63,781 nt of DNA from CALMZY01 sp052033915 (GTDB taxonomy: Bacteria > Verrucomicrobiota > Kiritimatiellia > CAIQIC01 > JAGNIJ01): the NCBI GenBank assembly GCA_052033915.1, contig JBPOJF010000018.1:1-63781 (forward strand), read 5' to 3'. Below the pieces are notes generated by a model. It was not told the DNA's origin and did no database searches. It worked only from the letters and a program-made list of their open reading frames with translations. Of this stretch, positions 32,901 through 42,540 are shown piece after piece. Every line of letters starts with the position of its first letter. Position 1 is the first letter of the stretch. The position numbers and the translations under genes were made by a program.

Positions 32901-35900
32901 GTGTTCACATCGAACGAGCTTGGATTCGCGCTCAGCGCGTACGGGGAAACGGTTTACTTCAAGAGTCCCGGCGGCTCCCATGTGATCGACGCCGTCCGGT
33001 TCCCCGGCACGGAGAACGGCGCGGCGCTGGGCCGGTACCCGGACGGCGCGCCGGGCTTCCACGAACTGACGGCGCGCACCGAAGGCACGAACAACACGCG
33101 GACCACGCTCCGTATCCGCGACGTCGTCATCAACGAGATCATGTACCACCCGATCACGGAGAAGGATGACGACGAGTACATCGAACTCTACAATCGCGGA
33201 ACCAGCCATGTGAACCTCGGCGGCTGGCGGTTCATAAAAGGGATCGAGTACACGTTCCCGACGAACGCTGTCCTGGCGCCCGGCGGCTATCTCGTGGTGG
33301 CCCGCAATGCGGCCCATCTGATGGCGCGCTATCCGCAACTCTCGGTGACGAACACGTTCGGCGATTACTCCGGCAAGCTGGCCGACAGCGGCGAGCGGAT
33401 CGTTCTTGCGAAGCGGGACGATCCCGACGATCCGGAGGGCGAGGCGTGGGTGACGATGGACGAGGTGTCGTATGGCGACGGCAATGACTGGGGGCAGTGG
33501 GCGGACGGGGACGGCAGCAGCCTGGAACTCGTGGACGCGAGCGCGGATAATCGGCTCGCCCACAATTGGGCGGGCAGTATCGAGACGAACAAGGGTGCTT
33601 GGACAACGATTTCCGCCACGGGAATGGTGGACAACGGATCGGGCCATGCCGACGAGTTGCACGTGGTGCTGCTGAACAGGGGCGAGTGCCTGGTGGATAA
33701 CGTGCAGGTGGTTCAGGGCGGCAACCGGATCGCCAATTCCACGTTCGATGCGAACCTCAACGGGTGGGTGGCCCAGGGGCATCATGGAACCTCGATGTGG
33801 AACCCGAACGGCGAGTCCGGCGGATGCCTGCACGTGCGCGCGGGAAACGACGGCGACACGGGCGTGAACCGCATCGAGACGGATCTCACGTCGGCGCTCA
33901 CCTGGGGCAGTCCCGCCGTCATCCGCGCGCGTGTGCGCTGGCTCAGCGGGCATCCCGAAATTCTCTTTCGGACGCGCGGCAATCACCTGGAAGCGTCAGG
34001 CCGGATGGATATTCCGACCCGCCTGGGCACGCCGGGCTTGGTCAACAGCCGGGTGAAGGCGAACGTCGGCCCGGCGATTTGGGATGCCGTCCAGAGCCCG
34101 GTCCTCCCGGCTGCAGGCGAGAGCGTGCTGATTTCGGCGCGCGTCAGCGACACGGATCCCATCTCCTCTGTGACGCTCCGCTACCGGGTGGATCCGTCGT
34201 CCGTGACCCATGTGCTGAATATGCTGGACGACGGGACCGCGGGCGACGCTGTCGCCGGGGACGGCATTTACAGCGCCCTGCTGCCGGGACAATCGGCAGG
34301 GACGATCGTTGCCTATCACATTCGTGCGGTGGACGGGCGCGCGGCCGCTGCGACCAATTTCTATCCGCTGGGCGCCCCGGTGAGCGAGGCGCTGGTGCGG
34401 TTCGGGGAGGAGATGCCGGCCGGTAATTTCGGCGTTTACCGGGTCTGGATGACCCAGACCAATATCAACCTGTGGACGCGCCGGGAGCCGCTGGACAATG
34501 CCGCCTTGCCGGCCACGTTCGTGTACGGGTCGTGCCGCGTCATTCACAACGCGGGCGCGTATTACCGCGGCAGCCCGTTCCTTCGCGCGACTTATAACAG
34601 CCCGGTCAGCAACCTCTGCGCGTATCACCTGAACATGCCCGGCGAAGACCAGTTACTCGGCGCGGACAAGTTCAATCTCGACAGCCTCGAGCCCGCGCGC
34701 GAGAACACGTCGCAACGCGAGAAAATCTGCTTCTGGATGGCCGGCCGCATCGGCATTCCGTACAGTCCCCAACGCTTTGTGCATATCTACATCAACGGCA
34801 ACCGGCGCGGGAACATCTACGGCGACACCCTGCATGTCAACTCGGACTACGTCGAATGCTGGTTTCCCGAAGAGACCGGCGGCGAGATCTTCAAGGTGGA
34901 CGATTGGTTCGAATTCCCGGTGGACGGGCAGTTCACCAACTTTGTCTCCTACGACTCCACACTGCAGGCGTTCACCACGACAAGCAACGTCCTCAAGAAG
35001 GGCCGCTACCGCTGGAACTGGGAAAAGAAATCCAACAAGGGGCTCACGGACGACTACAGCCGGGTTCTCGAACTCGTCCAGGCCATGAACGAGACCAACG
35101 CCGCGGACTTCCTCGCGAAGGCGAACGCGCTGCTGGACGTCGATTCATGGGTGGGGATGATGGCCCTGCGGCATGCGGTGTGCGATTGGGACGGCTACGG
35201 GTACGCCCGCGGCAAGAACGCCTACGCGTACAAGCCGGGCGAGGGGCGGTGGCGGCTTCTGCTGTGGGATCTGGATTTCAACTTGGGCAACTATTCGAGT
35301 CATCCGGTGGATATCGGCATCTTCCACGAAATCAACGATCCCGTCATCAGCAACCGGTTCCTGGGGACCGCCCAGTTCCGCCGCGCGTACCTGCAGGCGG
35401 TCAAGCGGATTGCGGAGGACGCGATGTGGGGCGCGAACGTGGATCCTGTTTGCGATGCGTATTACGCCGCGCTGACCGCGAACGGCGTTTCCGCCTATCC
35501 GCCGGACGATCTGAAAGCCTGGATCGGTCTGCGCCGGGCGTACCTTCTGTCCGAGGTCGGCGCGTACGAGGCGCCGTTTGCGGTGTCCAACAACGGCGGC
35601 GAGGATTTCAGCACGAACCGAAACGGCATCATCCTGCAGGGGCTGGCGCCGCTGGACGTCCGCAGTCTTCTGATCAACGGCGCGATGTACACGCCCTCGT
35701 GGGATTCCTCCAGCAATTGGAGCGTGCGGGTCGCGCTCTCGTCCGGCAGCAATACCCTGAGCATCGTCGGGCTCGACATCGACGGCAATCCCGTCGCCGG
35801 CGCGTCCGATTCGATCGGGGTCGTGTTCACCGGCCCCCAGGAATCGCCGCTCGGCAACCTGGTCATCAACGAGATCATGTACAGCCCGACGAACAGGGGC

Positions 35901-38900
35901 GCGCAGTTCGTGGAGATTGTGAACTTGTCGAAGACCTTCAGCTTCGATCTGCGCGGAATGCGGCTGGAGGGATGCGATGTTTTCACCTTCACCGATCCCG
36001 TGGTGGTCGAGCCCGGCGGCTATCTCGTACTGGCCGAGGATCGCTTTGTGTTCGGTTCCACCTACGGGCGGACGATTCCTGTGGGCGGAGTGTTCACGAA
36101 TCTTCTCGGCGCTGGAGGCGGGACGCTGCGGCTGGTCCGGATGAACGGCGTCCATGAGGACCTCGTGGTGGATCAGCTTTGTTACGACAAGGATCCGCCG
36201 TGGCCGGCGGAGGCCGATGGGGAGGGACCGTCGCTCCAGCTCATTGACGCCTGCCGCGATAATGACCGCGTCGGGAACTGGGCCGTCAGCTTGGTCACTC
36301 CGTACACGCCGGGCGCTCCGAACTCCACGCTCGACTCGCTCCCGCCGTTCCCCGCGATCCGGATCAACGAAGTGCTGCCCGTGAACACCAACATCCTCGC
36401 GGACAACACGGGCGACTACGACCCGTGGGTGGAACTGTACAATGGGCCGCTGAACGTTCTCGCCGTCGAATTGCATCAGGCGGCTCCGAACGATGCCGAT
36501 GCCTGGTTCAGCTTCGAGCTGATCTCGACCGGCGTGGTGACCCTGGTCCCGTATGAATCCGTGTGGAAGTATCTCGACAACGGTTCCGACCAGGGCGCCG
36601 CATGGCGGAGCCCGGCGTTCAACGATTCCTCCTGGGCATCCGGGCCGGCGCCACTTGGATTCGGCGAAGGGGACGAAGCGACCACGAACAGCTACGGGCC
36701 CGACCCGGATAACAAGTACGTCACCACGTATTACCGCAACACGTTCGTGGTGGAGTCCGACCTGAAGTGCGACGCGCTCTGGGTGAATGTGCTCGCCGAT
36801 GACGGAGCGGTCGCTTACCTGAACGGCAGCGAGATCTTCCGCTCCACGAGCATTCCGGCCGGCGCGATCACGTCCCTGACCTTCACGACGAACTGCAACG
36901 ACGGCGAACAGGAGAGCCAGGCCGTCAACCCCGCGCTCCTCCTCGCGGGCACGAACGTGCTGGCCGTGGAGGTCCATCAATGCAGCCGGACCAGCTCCGA
37001 CCTCAGTTTCGACCTCGAACTGGCCGGCCGGTTTACAATGACTTGCATCGCGACCAACGCGGCCTGGCGATACCTCGACAACGGATCGAATCCGGGCGCG
37101 AAGTGGCGGGAGAACTCCTTCGACGATGCCGCATGGAATTCCGGGCCGGGTCCGTTCGGTTACGGACAGGGCGGGGCGGGCACCGTGATCCGTTCGAATG
37201 CCGTGACCGCCTTCTTCCGGAAGACCTTCGAGATGCCGGAGGAGTGGCTGGGCGGCAACGTGATCGTCCGGTTCCAGAGGGACGACGGGCTTGTCGTGCA
37301 TCTCAATGGTTCGGAAATCCTGCGCGACAACCTGCCGGGCGGTTCCGTCACGTGGACAACGTGCGCTTCGTCCGTGGTCAGCGGGGGCGCGCAGACCGCA
37401 TCGGCGGACGTGGTGATCAACCCGTGTCTGTTCGCCAACAACAGCACGAACCTGTCCGGCGGCTATCTGTCGGACGTGTACACGAACCTTTCGAAGTGGG
37501 CGTTCCCGCCAACGGCGGTCATCGGTCCAGAGGCGTACGGTCTTGTCTGGGCCGACGCGCAGCCCCACGAGAGCACGGCGGCGGACTCCCACGCGAATTT
37601 CCGGTTGAGCGCGGCCGGGGGATGCGTCGCGCTTGCGTGTTCGAATGCCGGCCGCCTGATCCTCGCGGACTATGTGAACTATCCCGCCGTGGGGACGAAC
37701 GTTTCCTATGGCCTCCATCCCGACGGCGTGCCGTGGACGTGGCGGGCGCTGCCGTATCCTTCGCCGGAGTCGGAGAACCAGTTGGGCCCGGGGCCGGTCC
37801 GGGTGTTCGTGAACGAATGGATGGCCGACAACGATGCGACGATCGCCGATCCGGCGGACGGGAACTACGAGGATTGGTTTGAGTTATACAATGCCGGAGC
37901 GTTTCCCGTGGACTTGTCGGGGTACACGCTGACGGACAACCTTGGTTCTCCGGCCAAGTGGACGATCTCCAACGGCGTCACGATCGCGGCCGGCGGATTC
38001 CTGCTGGTGTGGGCCGACAGCGAGCCGCAGCAGAACACGAACGGCGTTCACACGAGTTTCTCGCTGTCCAAGAGCGGAGAAGCCATTGGCCTCTACACGC
38101 CGGAGGGCGAGTTGATCGACTCGGTGGTTTTCGGGGTTCAGACGCTCGACGTCAGCCAGGGCCGTTGGTGGGATGGGGAAGCGTCCATCTATACGATGGC
38201 CCTTCCGACGCCGGGCGCGCCGAACATCGTCTCCACGAACAACTCGCCGCCGGTCCTCACGGCTATCGGCATCAAGGACATCTCCGAGGAAGAGTTGCTG
38301 TCGTTTACGGTGACGGCCACGGACACCGATATGCCGCCGCAGAAACTGACGTACAGCCTCGGACCGGGCGCGCCGCCGGGCGTCGAGATTCATCCGTCCA
38401 CCGGCTTGTTCACGTGGACGCCGGAAGAAGCGGACGGTCCCGCGGTCACCTCCGTTACGGTGTTCGTCACCGACAACGGGTGGACGAACAAGAGCGACGC
38501 CGAAACCTTCACGATCCGCGTTGCCGAGGTCAACAAAGAGCCTTCCATCGCGCCGGTCGGCGATGTGCGCATCGGCCCCGGCAGCCGGTTGGTCCTCGGT
38601 CTTTCGGCGCAGGATGAGGATATCCCCGCGAACGCGCTGACCTTCAGCCTGGACGCGGGCTATCCGGCCGGGGCATCCATCACGCCCGGCGGCCGGTTCG
38701 TCTGGGAACCGTCCGATGCCCAGCACTCCACGACCAACACGATCACCGTCCGCGTGACGGATGACGGCGTGCCGGCGAAGAGCGGTACGGAATCGTTCGT
38801 GGTCGTGGTGGGCGGATTGGCGGAATTGTTCGTCGCCGAATTAGCCGGCCGGCCGGGAACGGATGGAGTGACCATTCTCTGGTCCGCGGTTTCCGGCGAA

Positions 38901-39050
38901 CTGTACCGCGTGGATTACAATCAGAACCTGCTGGACTCAACCTGGTCGAACCTGCCGCCGGAAATCCGGGCGACAAACGCCGTTGCCTTCACTGTGGACA
39001 CCAACAACACCGCCCGGCGCTTCTACCGAATTCTGCGGTTATTGCCGTGA
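29967..39050 (+). CDS. Giant secreted multidomain surface protein with lamin-tail and CotH domains
   Basis: About 3,027 residues from a TTG at 29967, behind GGGAG; a TTG at 29940 is an alternative. A signal peptide (LITRRTRWLLFLLLCLPLRA) is followed by a PA14 domain (~25-185), an Ig-like domain (~188-275), a SwmB/Big-like domain (~278-375) and a jelly-roll region interrupted by a carbohydrate-binding-like insert (~390-750). Lamin-tail domains lie at ~757, ~919, ~1052, ~1964 and ~2612, with VNEWMADNDATI or INEIMYHP starts. A CotH-like kinase domain sits at ~1489-1865, with DWDGYGYARGKNAYAY and RLLLWDLDFNLG as probable catalytic parts. Two Gal-binding-like repeats and two cadherin/He_PIG-like domains follow (~2762-2945), then a C-terminal domain common to PVC exoproteins. 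The likely role is surface adhesion or polysaccharide binding; CotH suggests protein phosphorylation or scaffold maturation (inference). Confidence 0.88.
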   Translation: MITRRTRWLLFLLLCLPLRAQGGGILREVYMGLPGNSVYDLTNSAKYKAGAPDMTNWVTDLFEAPINSADTYGQRMHGYLIPPQSGSYTFWIASDDSSELWLSTEPVPATNLSRIAYLSGWAAPRDWTVSGAQKSAPVLLEVGKLYYICALMKDGGGGDNLAVRWQWPDGTIEGPIPCAYLVPPGGPWDPPQISDQPDDLTVTEGESAGFRVGVSNLYPVAYQWQRGGSNITAGTGSNYVVPVVTLEDMNTQFRCVLSNSLGSVTSAVAALTVLADTNRPSLRRVYNVGTTEVRVVFSEPVQADGATNLSNYQVLSGVTVLSAVLDSDLRTAVLTVSPLVFSQVYTLTVSNVLDRSAASNAILPGAQWTFTAREYTLQDIGLPLFTGTVSYSANGVEITAGGAGLDGQEDACTMNYRLQSGDFDVQVRVERLDPADPWSMAGIMARATLDADSSFAAVAATPSLSGVNMRYRRALGANMILNGTFEGGREGWGYPANWGVWGAALAQTNRESNEGGLGKPAPSAAHDGIWMMRLVNDRTTSGNNWAGDCQWVAVTPGERYVFSAYYLIQSNLPAGHSTYMDLEWYNSSKVEIGTRVYSPQMSAQSPWTCLSVTGIAPVGAAYCKPVIAYEDIDGRTNSIGEQFNVYWDTAEMRMGSGGTVESLGHFPVNYPYTWVRLKRAGNLFTAFASHDGNRWSVVASVSNSLPSTVYLGMFATSHDDDETVTAGFRDWATVSGGTTGSLQVTGFEPLGPSSRKTALTFSEIMYHPADRADGRNLEFIEIFNGDPCDADVGGFQLAGDVSYTIPAGTRIPGGGFLVIASAPSDVEAVYGLDGVLGPYSPKLSNGGALVQLRNEWGALILETEYDDEDPWPVAADGAGPSLTLARPSYGEGDPRAWAPSRCVGGSPGAADPVFAMPYDAVRINEIVAHTDPPDYDYVELYNHSTSAVDLANCILTDDPAAHKCVLPGGTTIPAGGFRVFTSNELGFALSAYGETVYFKSPGGSHVIDAVRFPGTENGAALGRYPDGAPGFHELTARTEGTNNTRTTLRIRDVVINEIMYHPITEKDDDEYIELYNRGTSHVNLGGWRFIKGIEYTFPTNAVLAPGGYLVVARNAAHLMARYPQLSVTNTFGDYSGKLADSGERIVLAKRDDPDDPEGEAWVTMDEVSYGDGNDWGQWADGDGSSLELVDASADNRLAHNWAGSIETNKGAWTTISATGMVDNGSGHADELHVVLLNRGECLVDNVQVVQGGNRIANSTFDANLNGWVAQGHHGTSMWNPNGESGGCLHVRAGNDGDTGVNRIETDLTSALTWGSPAVIRARVRWLSGHPEILFRTRGNHLEASGRMDIPTRLGTPGLVNSRVKANVGPAIWDAVQSPVLPAAGESVLISARVSDTDPISSVTLRYRVDPSSVTHVLNMLDDGTAGDAVAGDGIYSALLPGQSAGTIVAYHIRAVDGRAAAATNFYPLGAPVSEALVRFGEEMPAGNFGVYRVWMTQTNINLWTRREPLDNAALPATFVYGSCRVIHNAGAYYRGSPFLRATYNSPVSNLCAYHLNMPGEDQLLGADKFNLDSLEPARENTSQREKICFWMAGRIGIPYSPQRFVHIYINGNRRGNIYGDTLHVNSDYVECWFPEETGGEIFKVDDWFEFPVDGQFTNFVSYDSTLQAFTTTSNVLKKGRYRWNWEKKSNKGLTDDYSRVLELVQAMNETNAADFLAKANALLDVDSWVGMMALRHAVCDWDGYGYARGKNAYAYKPGEGRWRLLLWDLDFNLGNYSSHPVDIGIFHEINDPVISNRFLGTAQFRRAYLQAVKRIAEDAMWGANVDPVCDAYYAALTANGVSAYPPDDLKAWIGLRRAYLLSEVGAYEAPFAVSNNGGEDFSTNRNGIILQGLAPLDVRSLLINGAMYTPSWDSSSNWSVRVALSSGSNTLSIVGLDIDGNPVAGASDSIGVVFTGPQESPLGNLVINEIMYSPTNRGAQFVEIVNLSKTFSFDLRGMRLEGCDVFTFTDPVVVEPGGYLVLAEDRFVFGSTYGRTIPVGGVFTNLLGAGGGTLRLVRMNGVHEDLVVDQLCYDKDPPWPAEADGEGPSLQLIDACRDNDRVGNWAVSLVTPYTPGAPNSTLDSLPPFPAIRINEVLPVNTNILADNTGDYDPWVELYNGPLNVLAVELHQAAPNDADAWFSFELISTGVVTLVPYESVWKYLDNGSDQGAAWRSPAFNDSSWASGPAPLGFGEGDEATTNSYGPDPDNKYVTTYYRNTFVVESDLKCDALWVNVLADDGAVAYLNGSEIFRSTSIPAGAITSLTFTTNCNDGEQESQAVNPALLLAGTNVLAVEVHQCSRTSSDLSFDLELAGRFTMTCIATNAAWRYLDNGSNPGAKWRENSFDDAAWNSGPGPFGYGQGGAGTVIRSNAVTAFFRKTFEMPEEWLGGNVIVRFQRDDGLVVHLNGSEILRDNLPGGSVTWTTCASSVVSGGAQTASADVVINPCLFANNSTNLSGGYLSDVYTNLSKWAFPPTAVIGPEAYGLVWADAQPHESTAADSHANFRLSAAGGCVALACSNAGRLILADYVNYPAVGTNVSYGLHPDGVPWTWRALPYPSPESENQLGPGPVRVFVNEWMADNDATIADPADGNYEDWFELYNAGAFPVDLSGYTLTDNLGSPAKWTISNGVTIAAGGFLLVWADSEPQQNTNGVHTSFSLSKSGEAIGLYTPEGELIDSVVFGVQTLDVSQGRWWDGEASIYTMALPTPGAPNIVSTNNSPPVLTAIGIKDISEEELLSFTVTATDTDMPPQKLTYSLGPGAPPGVEIHPSTGLFTWTPEEADGPAVTSVTVFVTDNGWTNKSDAETFTIRVAEVNKEPSIAPVGDVRIGPGSRLVLGLSAQDEDIPANALTFSLDAGYPAGASITPGGRFVWEPSDAQHSTTNTITVRVTDDGVPAKSGTESFVVVVGGLAELFVAELAGRPGTDGVTILWSAVSGELYRVDYNQNLLDSTWSNLPPEIRATNAVAFTVDTNNTARRFYRILRLLP

Positions 39051-41129
39051 TGCGGCAGCCCGTTCCCACTGTTTCCGTGCAGGCAGGAAGTTCGGGTTGA
39101 TGTCCAGCGCGGTCCGGAGGTGTTGCGCGGCCTCGGTTGTTTTTCCAATGGAGAGAAGGGCGGAGCCGCAGTTGAGCTGGATGGTTTCGTCGTACGGCAT
39201 GAGGCGGACGGCTTCCTGGAACTGGGCCAGGGCCTCATCCTTCCGGCCGAGCTGAATCAGCAGCACACCGAGGCGGCTCCGCGCCGGCGCGAAATCGGGC
39301 TTTTGTTCGACGGCGATCCGGTATTGCGCCCACGCGCCTTCGATATCCCGGAGGTCGGCCAGAGTCTGGCCCAGTTCAAGGCGCGCGGCGGCGCTCCACG
39401 GCGCGTGTCGGACGGCGGATTCGAAGAAGGGCAGGGCTTCGCGGATGGCGCCTTTGCGGTACAGATCGCGGCCGGCCGCAAGGTTCAAACGCATGCTGTG
39501 AGTGACATACAGTTCCACGCAGAGGACGATCAGGGACAGGGTCACACCGGCCGCGAGGATTCCGGGAAGCTTTCGGAAGAGGCCCTGGCTCACCGGATCG
39601 CGGCCGCGCAGGATGTCCGGTGTCCGCTGGATGTTCCCGATTTCCCATGCGATCGCCGCGAGCGGCAGAAGGAGATAGCCGAGCCCCTTCACGATCGGCA
39701 GGAGGGCGAGCCGTTGCGGGTAGGCGTATCCGAACTCGGGAAGGAATGCGTTCACGGCGAAGAGAACCAGGAGAACGATGGCCGCACGGCGGTCGTTCCG
39801 CAGCAGTTCCGGGATCAGGAAGAGCCCGATGACGGCGTAGTAGTTAAGCCATGTCTGCGTCAGCCACGGCATGCTCGCCAGGAGAAGCAGGGAGACGGAC
39901 GGCAACCGCGCGCGCAGGTCATCCTCCTGGTGCATCCACAGAATCCAGAGGAGTGCGAAGAAGACGGTGATCTGCGGGAGGATGATGGACAGGCTCCGGT
40001 TCAGGCCGAGGGTCAGGAGTACGCCGGAAAAGCCGGCGCTGTTGTTGAGATAGCTGGAAGCCTGGAACTGGACGGCGATTTTCCGGAGGAAATCCAGCCA
40101 GGACAGGCCGGTCAGGCCTCCAGCCGCCGCGAGTGCCGCGCTGAAAAGAGCGCACGCGAAAATGGTTTTCGCGGCGTTCCTGCCTGCCGGTGTGACCTGC
40201 CGTGCCAGGAGTTGGCGAAGCAGGAGGATGGCGGGCGGAAGCAGGAGGATAAACGGGAAGAGCTTGATCAGGCCGGCCCAGGCGATGCCGAAGCCTGCGA
40301 GCCAGGGATTGCGGCGATGAAAACCCCAGAGCGCGAGCATCGCGGGCAGCATCCATCCCGCCGCGATCAACCCGTTCAAGGCCCAGCCTGTGTAGTCCCA
40401 CGACGCGACGATGAGCGCGACGACCAGCAACGCGTCTTCGCGGGTCCACCGGAAGGTCCGGGCGGCGAGGAGGGCCATGACGAACAGCGCGGCCCACTGC
40501 CCCAGCAGGTTGGCCCGGCACACGGCCGGCCCAAACGGGCGGCGCAGGGTCGGATCGATTTGCCGGATGAGCGCGTATAGCGGCGATCCGTTGAACCCGA
40601 AATCGTCGACGTCGAACTTGAGCTTCGTGAGGTCGTTCCGGAGCGCGTCGGCCCGCCCCGGTTCCAAGGCGCGATCGAGGATTTCCCGCGCTTCGCGTTC
40701 CACGAGATCGGCGGACCGGCACGCTTCCGCCAGTTCGTTGAGAGTCGCGTTTTCGGGGAAGGCGACGTTGCCCTGCCGAAGAAGGCCGAGGTAGTAGAGG
40801 CGTTGTTCGCGCGGGTCGGCGCGGAAGAGCCGGTCCGGTTCGCGCAAGTCCCGGTACAGCGTCTGTGGGCGGTCCATCGCGGCGGTGGCGACCTTGTAGA
40901 AGTCGAAATAGGGGATGCGGTATTTCGCGCCGAGGTAATAGTGGGTGAGGTTGGAATGTACCTCCCGCTTGTGAATCAGCAGGAAGGCATTCGCGATCCC
41001 CAGCGCGATCAACAGGCCGAGGACGAGCCGGGCGCGCGCCGCGCGCGGATTCAGGACGACCAGCGCGGCGAGGGCGGCGGTCAGCGCGGCGCAGAACAGC
41101 CGCGATTCAGCCGAAGTGAAAAGGTCCAA
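39039..41129 (-). CDS. Multi-pass GT87 (DUF2029)-like membrane protein with C-terminal TPR repeats
   Basis: 696 residues with about 12 hydrophobic segments (for example LVLGLLIALGIANAFLLIHK, LNGLIAAGWMLPAMLALWGF, LLPPAILLLRQLLA). The pattern is that of polyprenol-phosphate-dependent glycosyltransferases of the GT87 type; AKYRIPYFDFYKVATAAMDR is in the expected lumenal-loop position. The final ~170 residues hold four TPRs (WSAAARLELGQTLADLRDIE, APARSRLGVLLIQLGRKDEA, DETIQLNCGSALLSIGKTTE). The combination suggests mannosyl or other glycosyl transfer in the envelope, coupled to a protein-binding module. It follows the sigma-54 activator gene by 13 bp on the same strand. Its 3' end overlaps the giant gene's end by 12 bp, tail to tail. 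Confidence 0.75.
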   Translation of the reverse strand: MDLFTSAESRLFCAALTAALAALVVLNPRAARARLVLGLLIALGIANAFLLIHKREVHSNLTHYYLGAKYRIPYFDFYKVATAAMDRPQTLYRDLREPDRLFRADPREQRLYYLGLLRQGNVAFPENATLNELAEACRSADLVEREAREILDRALEPGRADALRNDLTKLKFDVDDFGFNGSPLYALIRQIDPTLRRPFGPAVCRANLLGQWAALFVMALLAARTFRWTREDALLVVALIVASWDYTGWALNGLIAAGWMLPAMLALWGFHRRNPWLAGFGIAWAGLIKLFPFILLLPPAILLLRQLLARQVTPAGRNAAKTIFACALFSAALAAAGGLTGLSWLDFLRKIAVQFQASSYLNNSAGFSGVLLTLGLNRSLSIILPQITVFFALLWILWMHQEDDLRARLPSVSLLLLASMPWLTQTWLNYYAVIGLFLIPELLRNDRRAAIVLLVLFAVNAFLPEFGYAYPQRLALLPIVKGLGYLLLPLAAIAWEIGNIQRTPDILRGRDPVSQGLFRKLPGILAAGVTLSLIVLCVELYVTHSMRLNLAAGRDLYRKGAIREALPFFESAVRHAPWSAAARLELGQTLADLRDIEGAWAQYRIAVEQKPDFAPARSRLGVLLIQLGRKDEALAQFQEAVRLMPYDETIQLNCGSALLSIGKTTEAAQHLRTALDINPNFLPARKQWERAAASRQ

Positions 41130-41142
41130 CGCTCCGCTCCTG

Positions 41143-42540
41143 TCACTGGGCGCCGATGCCGAAACTGTTCGCGTTCGCAGCGCCTTCGATGTTGAGCTTC
41201 TCCATCCGGTATTTCAGGATTCGGCGGGTTGTCCCCAGCAGTTCCGCCGCGCGGGTCTGGACCCCATCCGCCTGCCGGAGGGCGTTTTCGACCAGTTGGC
41301 GTTCGAACGCATTCACTGCGTCTTCCAGGGAGTGGGTCACACCGCGCGGCATGGACATCGCGGATTGCGCCGTCCCGCGAATTTCGTCGGGCAGGTGCTC
41401 GGGCTGGATCCATTCGCTGCGTCCGTGGAGCACCAGGATGCGTTCGACCAGGTTTCGAAGCTCGCGGACATTGCCGGGCCAGCGGTATCGGCACAGCCGG
41501 TCCATGGTTTCGGGGGTGAAGTCGCGCGTATCCATGCCCAGGCTTTCCTTGAAGGCGCCCAGGAAATGCCGGGCCAGGAGCGGGATGTCTTCCGGTCGTT
41601 CGCGCAGCGGCGGCAGGCGGATGGGCACCACGTTCAGCCGGTAGAACAGGTCGTCGCGGAAACGTTTTTCGCCGACCTCAATCCGCAGGTCGCGGGCCGT
41701 CGCGGTCACGATGCGCGCATTGGTGCGGATGACCTGGGTTCCGCCGACACGCATGTAGTCGCGTTCCTGGAGGACGCGCAGGAGTTTGACCTGGGTGGTC
41801 TGCGTCATCTCGCCGACCTCGTCGAAGAACAGCGTGCCGGACCCGGCGAGGTCGAAGCGGCCGAGCTTGCGTTTGTCCGCGTGGGTGAACGCGCCCTTTT
41901 CGTGGCCGAACAGTTCGCTTTCCATCAGCGATTCGGGGAGGGCGGCGCAGTGGACCGCGACGAAGGGCTCGTCGCGGCGTCCGCTCAGCGAGTGCAACAG
42001 GCGCGCGACCAGTTCCTTGCCGGTTCCGCTCTCGCCGGTGATCAGCACGGTGGCATCGGTATCGGCGGCCCGGCGGACCTGGTCGATGGCCTGTGTAAAG
42101 GACAGCGATTCGCCGACGATCCCGTGGACGGGATATTCGCGGGAGATTTCGGTCTCGAGGATTTCGACGCGCCGGCGCAGGGAACTGCTTTCCAGCGCGC
42201 GCGCGGCGAGGCGCAGGACGTTTTCCACGTCGAACGGCTTGGTGACGTAGTCGTAGGCGCCCGCGCGGATGGCCTCGACGACCGGGCGAACGGACGTGGA
42301 GGCGCTGACCATGATGACCGGAATATCGGGGTAGAGATTCTGGATCTCCTTCAGCAGCGAGAGTCCGTCGCGATCCGGCATGATGACGTCCAGCATGGCG
42401 AGATCGATCTTGTGGGTCGCCAGGATCTCCAGCGCCTCCGCCGCGTTGGAGGCCGGCGAGACGTCGAAATCCTTGGAGAAAATCGCCCTGAGGGCTTCCC
42501 GGCTGCCCAGTTCGTCGTCCACGATCAGGATATGTTTCAT
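41143..42540 (-). CDS. Sigma-54-dependent response regulator (NtrC family)
   Basis: 465 residues from the ATG at 42540, behind GAGGAACGAAC. The receiver domain (~1-120) has the phosphoacceptor D51 in LAMLDVIMPDRDG. The AAA+ sigma-54 interaction domain (~140-375) has Walker A GESGTGKELVARLL, the GAFTGA loop as GAFTHADKRKLGRF, Walker B TLFFDEVGEM and the arginine-finger region RLPPLRERPEDIPLLARHFL. The Fis-type helix-turn-helix at ~420-462 reads NALRQADGVQTRAAELLGTT. It activates sigma-54 promoters when phosphorylated. Its start overlaps the upstream kinase stop (ATGA), so the pair is coupled. A candidate target promoter lies at 47822..47837. Confidence 0.95.
   Translation of the reverse strand: MKHILIVDDELGSREALRAIFSKDFDVSPASNAAEALEILATHKIDLAMLDVIMPDRDGLSLLKEIQNLYPDIPVIMVSASTSVRPVVEAIRAGAYDYVTKPFDVENVLRLAARALESSSLRRRVEILETEISREYPVHGIVGESLSFTQAIDQVRRAADTDATVLITGESGTGKELVARLLHSLSGRRDEPFVAVHCAALPESLMESELFGHEKGAFTHADKRKLGRFDLAGSGTLFFDEVGEMTQTTQVKLLRVLQERDYMRVGGTQVIRTNARIVTATARDLRIEVGEKRFRDDLFYRLNVVPIRLPPLRERPEDIPLLARHFLGAFKESLGMDTRDFTPETMDRLCRYRWPGNVRELRNLVERILVLHGRSEWIQPEHLPDEIRGTAQSAMSMPRGVTHSLEDAVNAFERQLVENALRQADGVQTRAAELLGTTRRILKYRMEKLNIEGAANANSFGIGAQ

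Noticed and set aside
35145..37718. Open frame of 857 codons antisense to the giant surface-protein gene
   Set aside because: It mirrors the codon pattern of the sense gene, has no ribosome site or recognisable domain, and is a by-product of high G+C.
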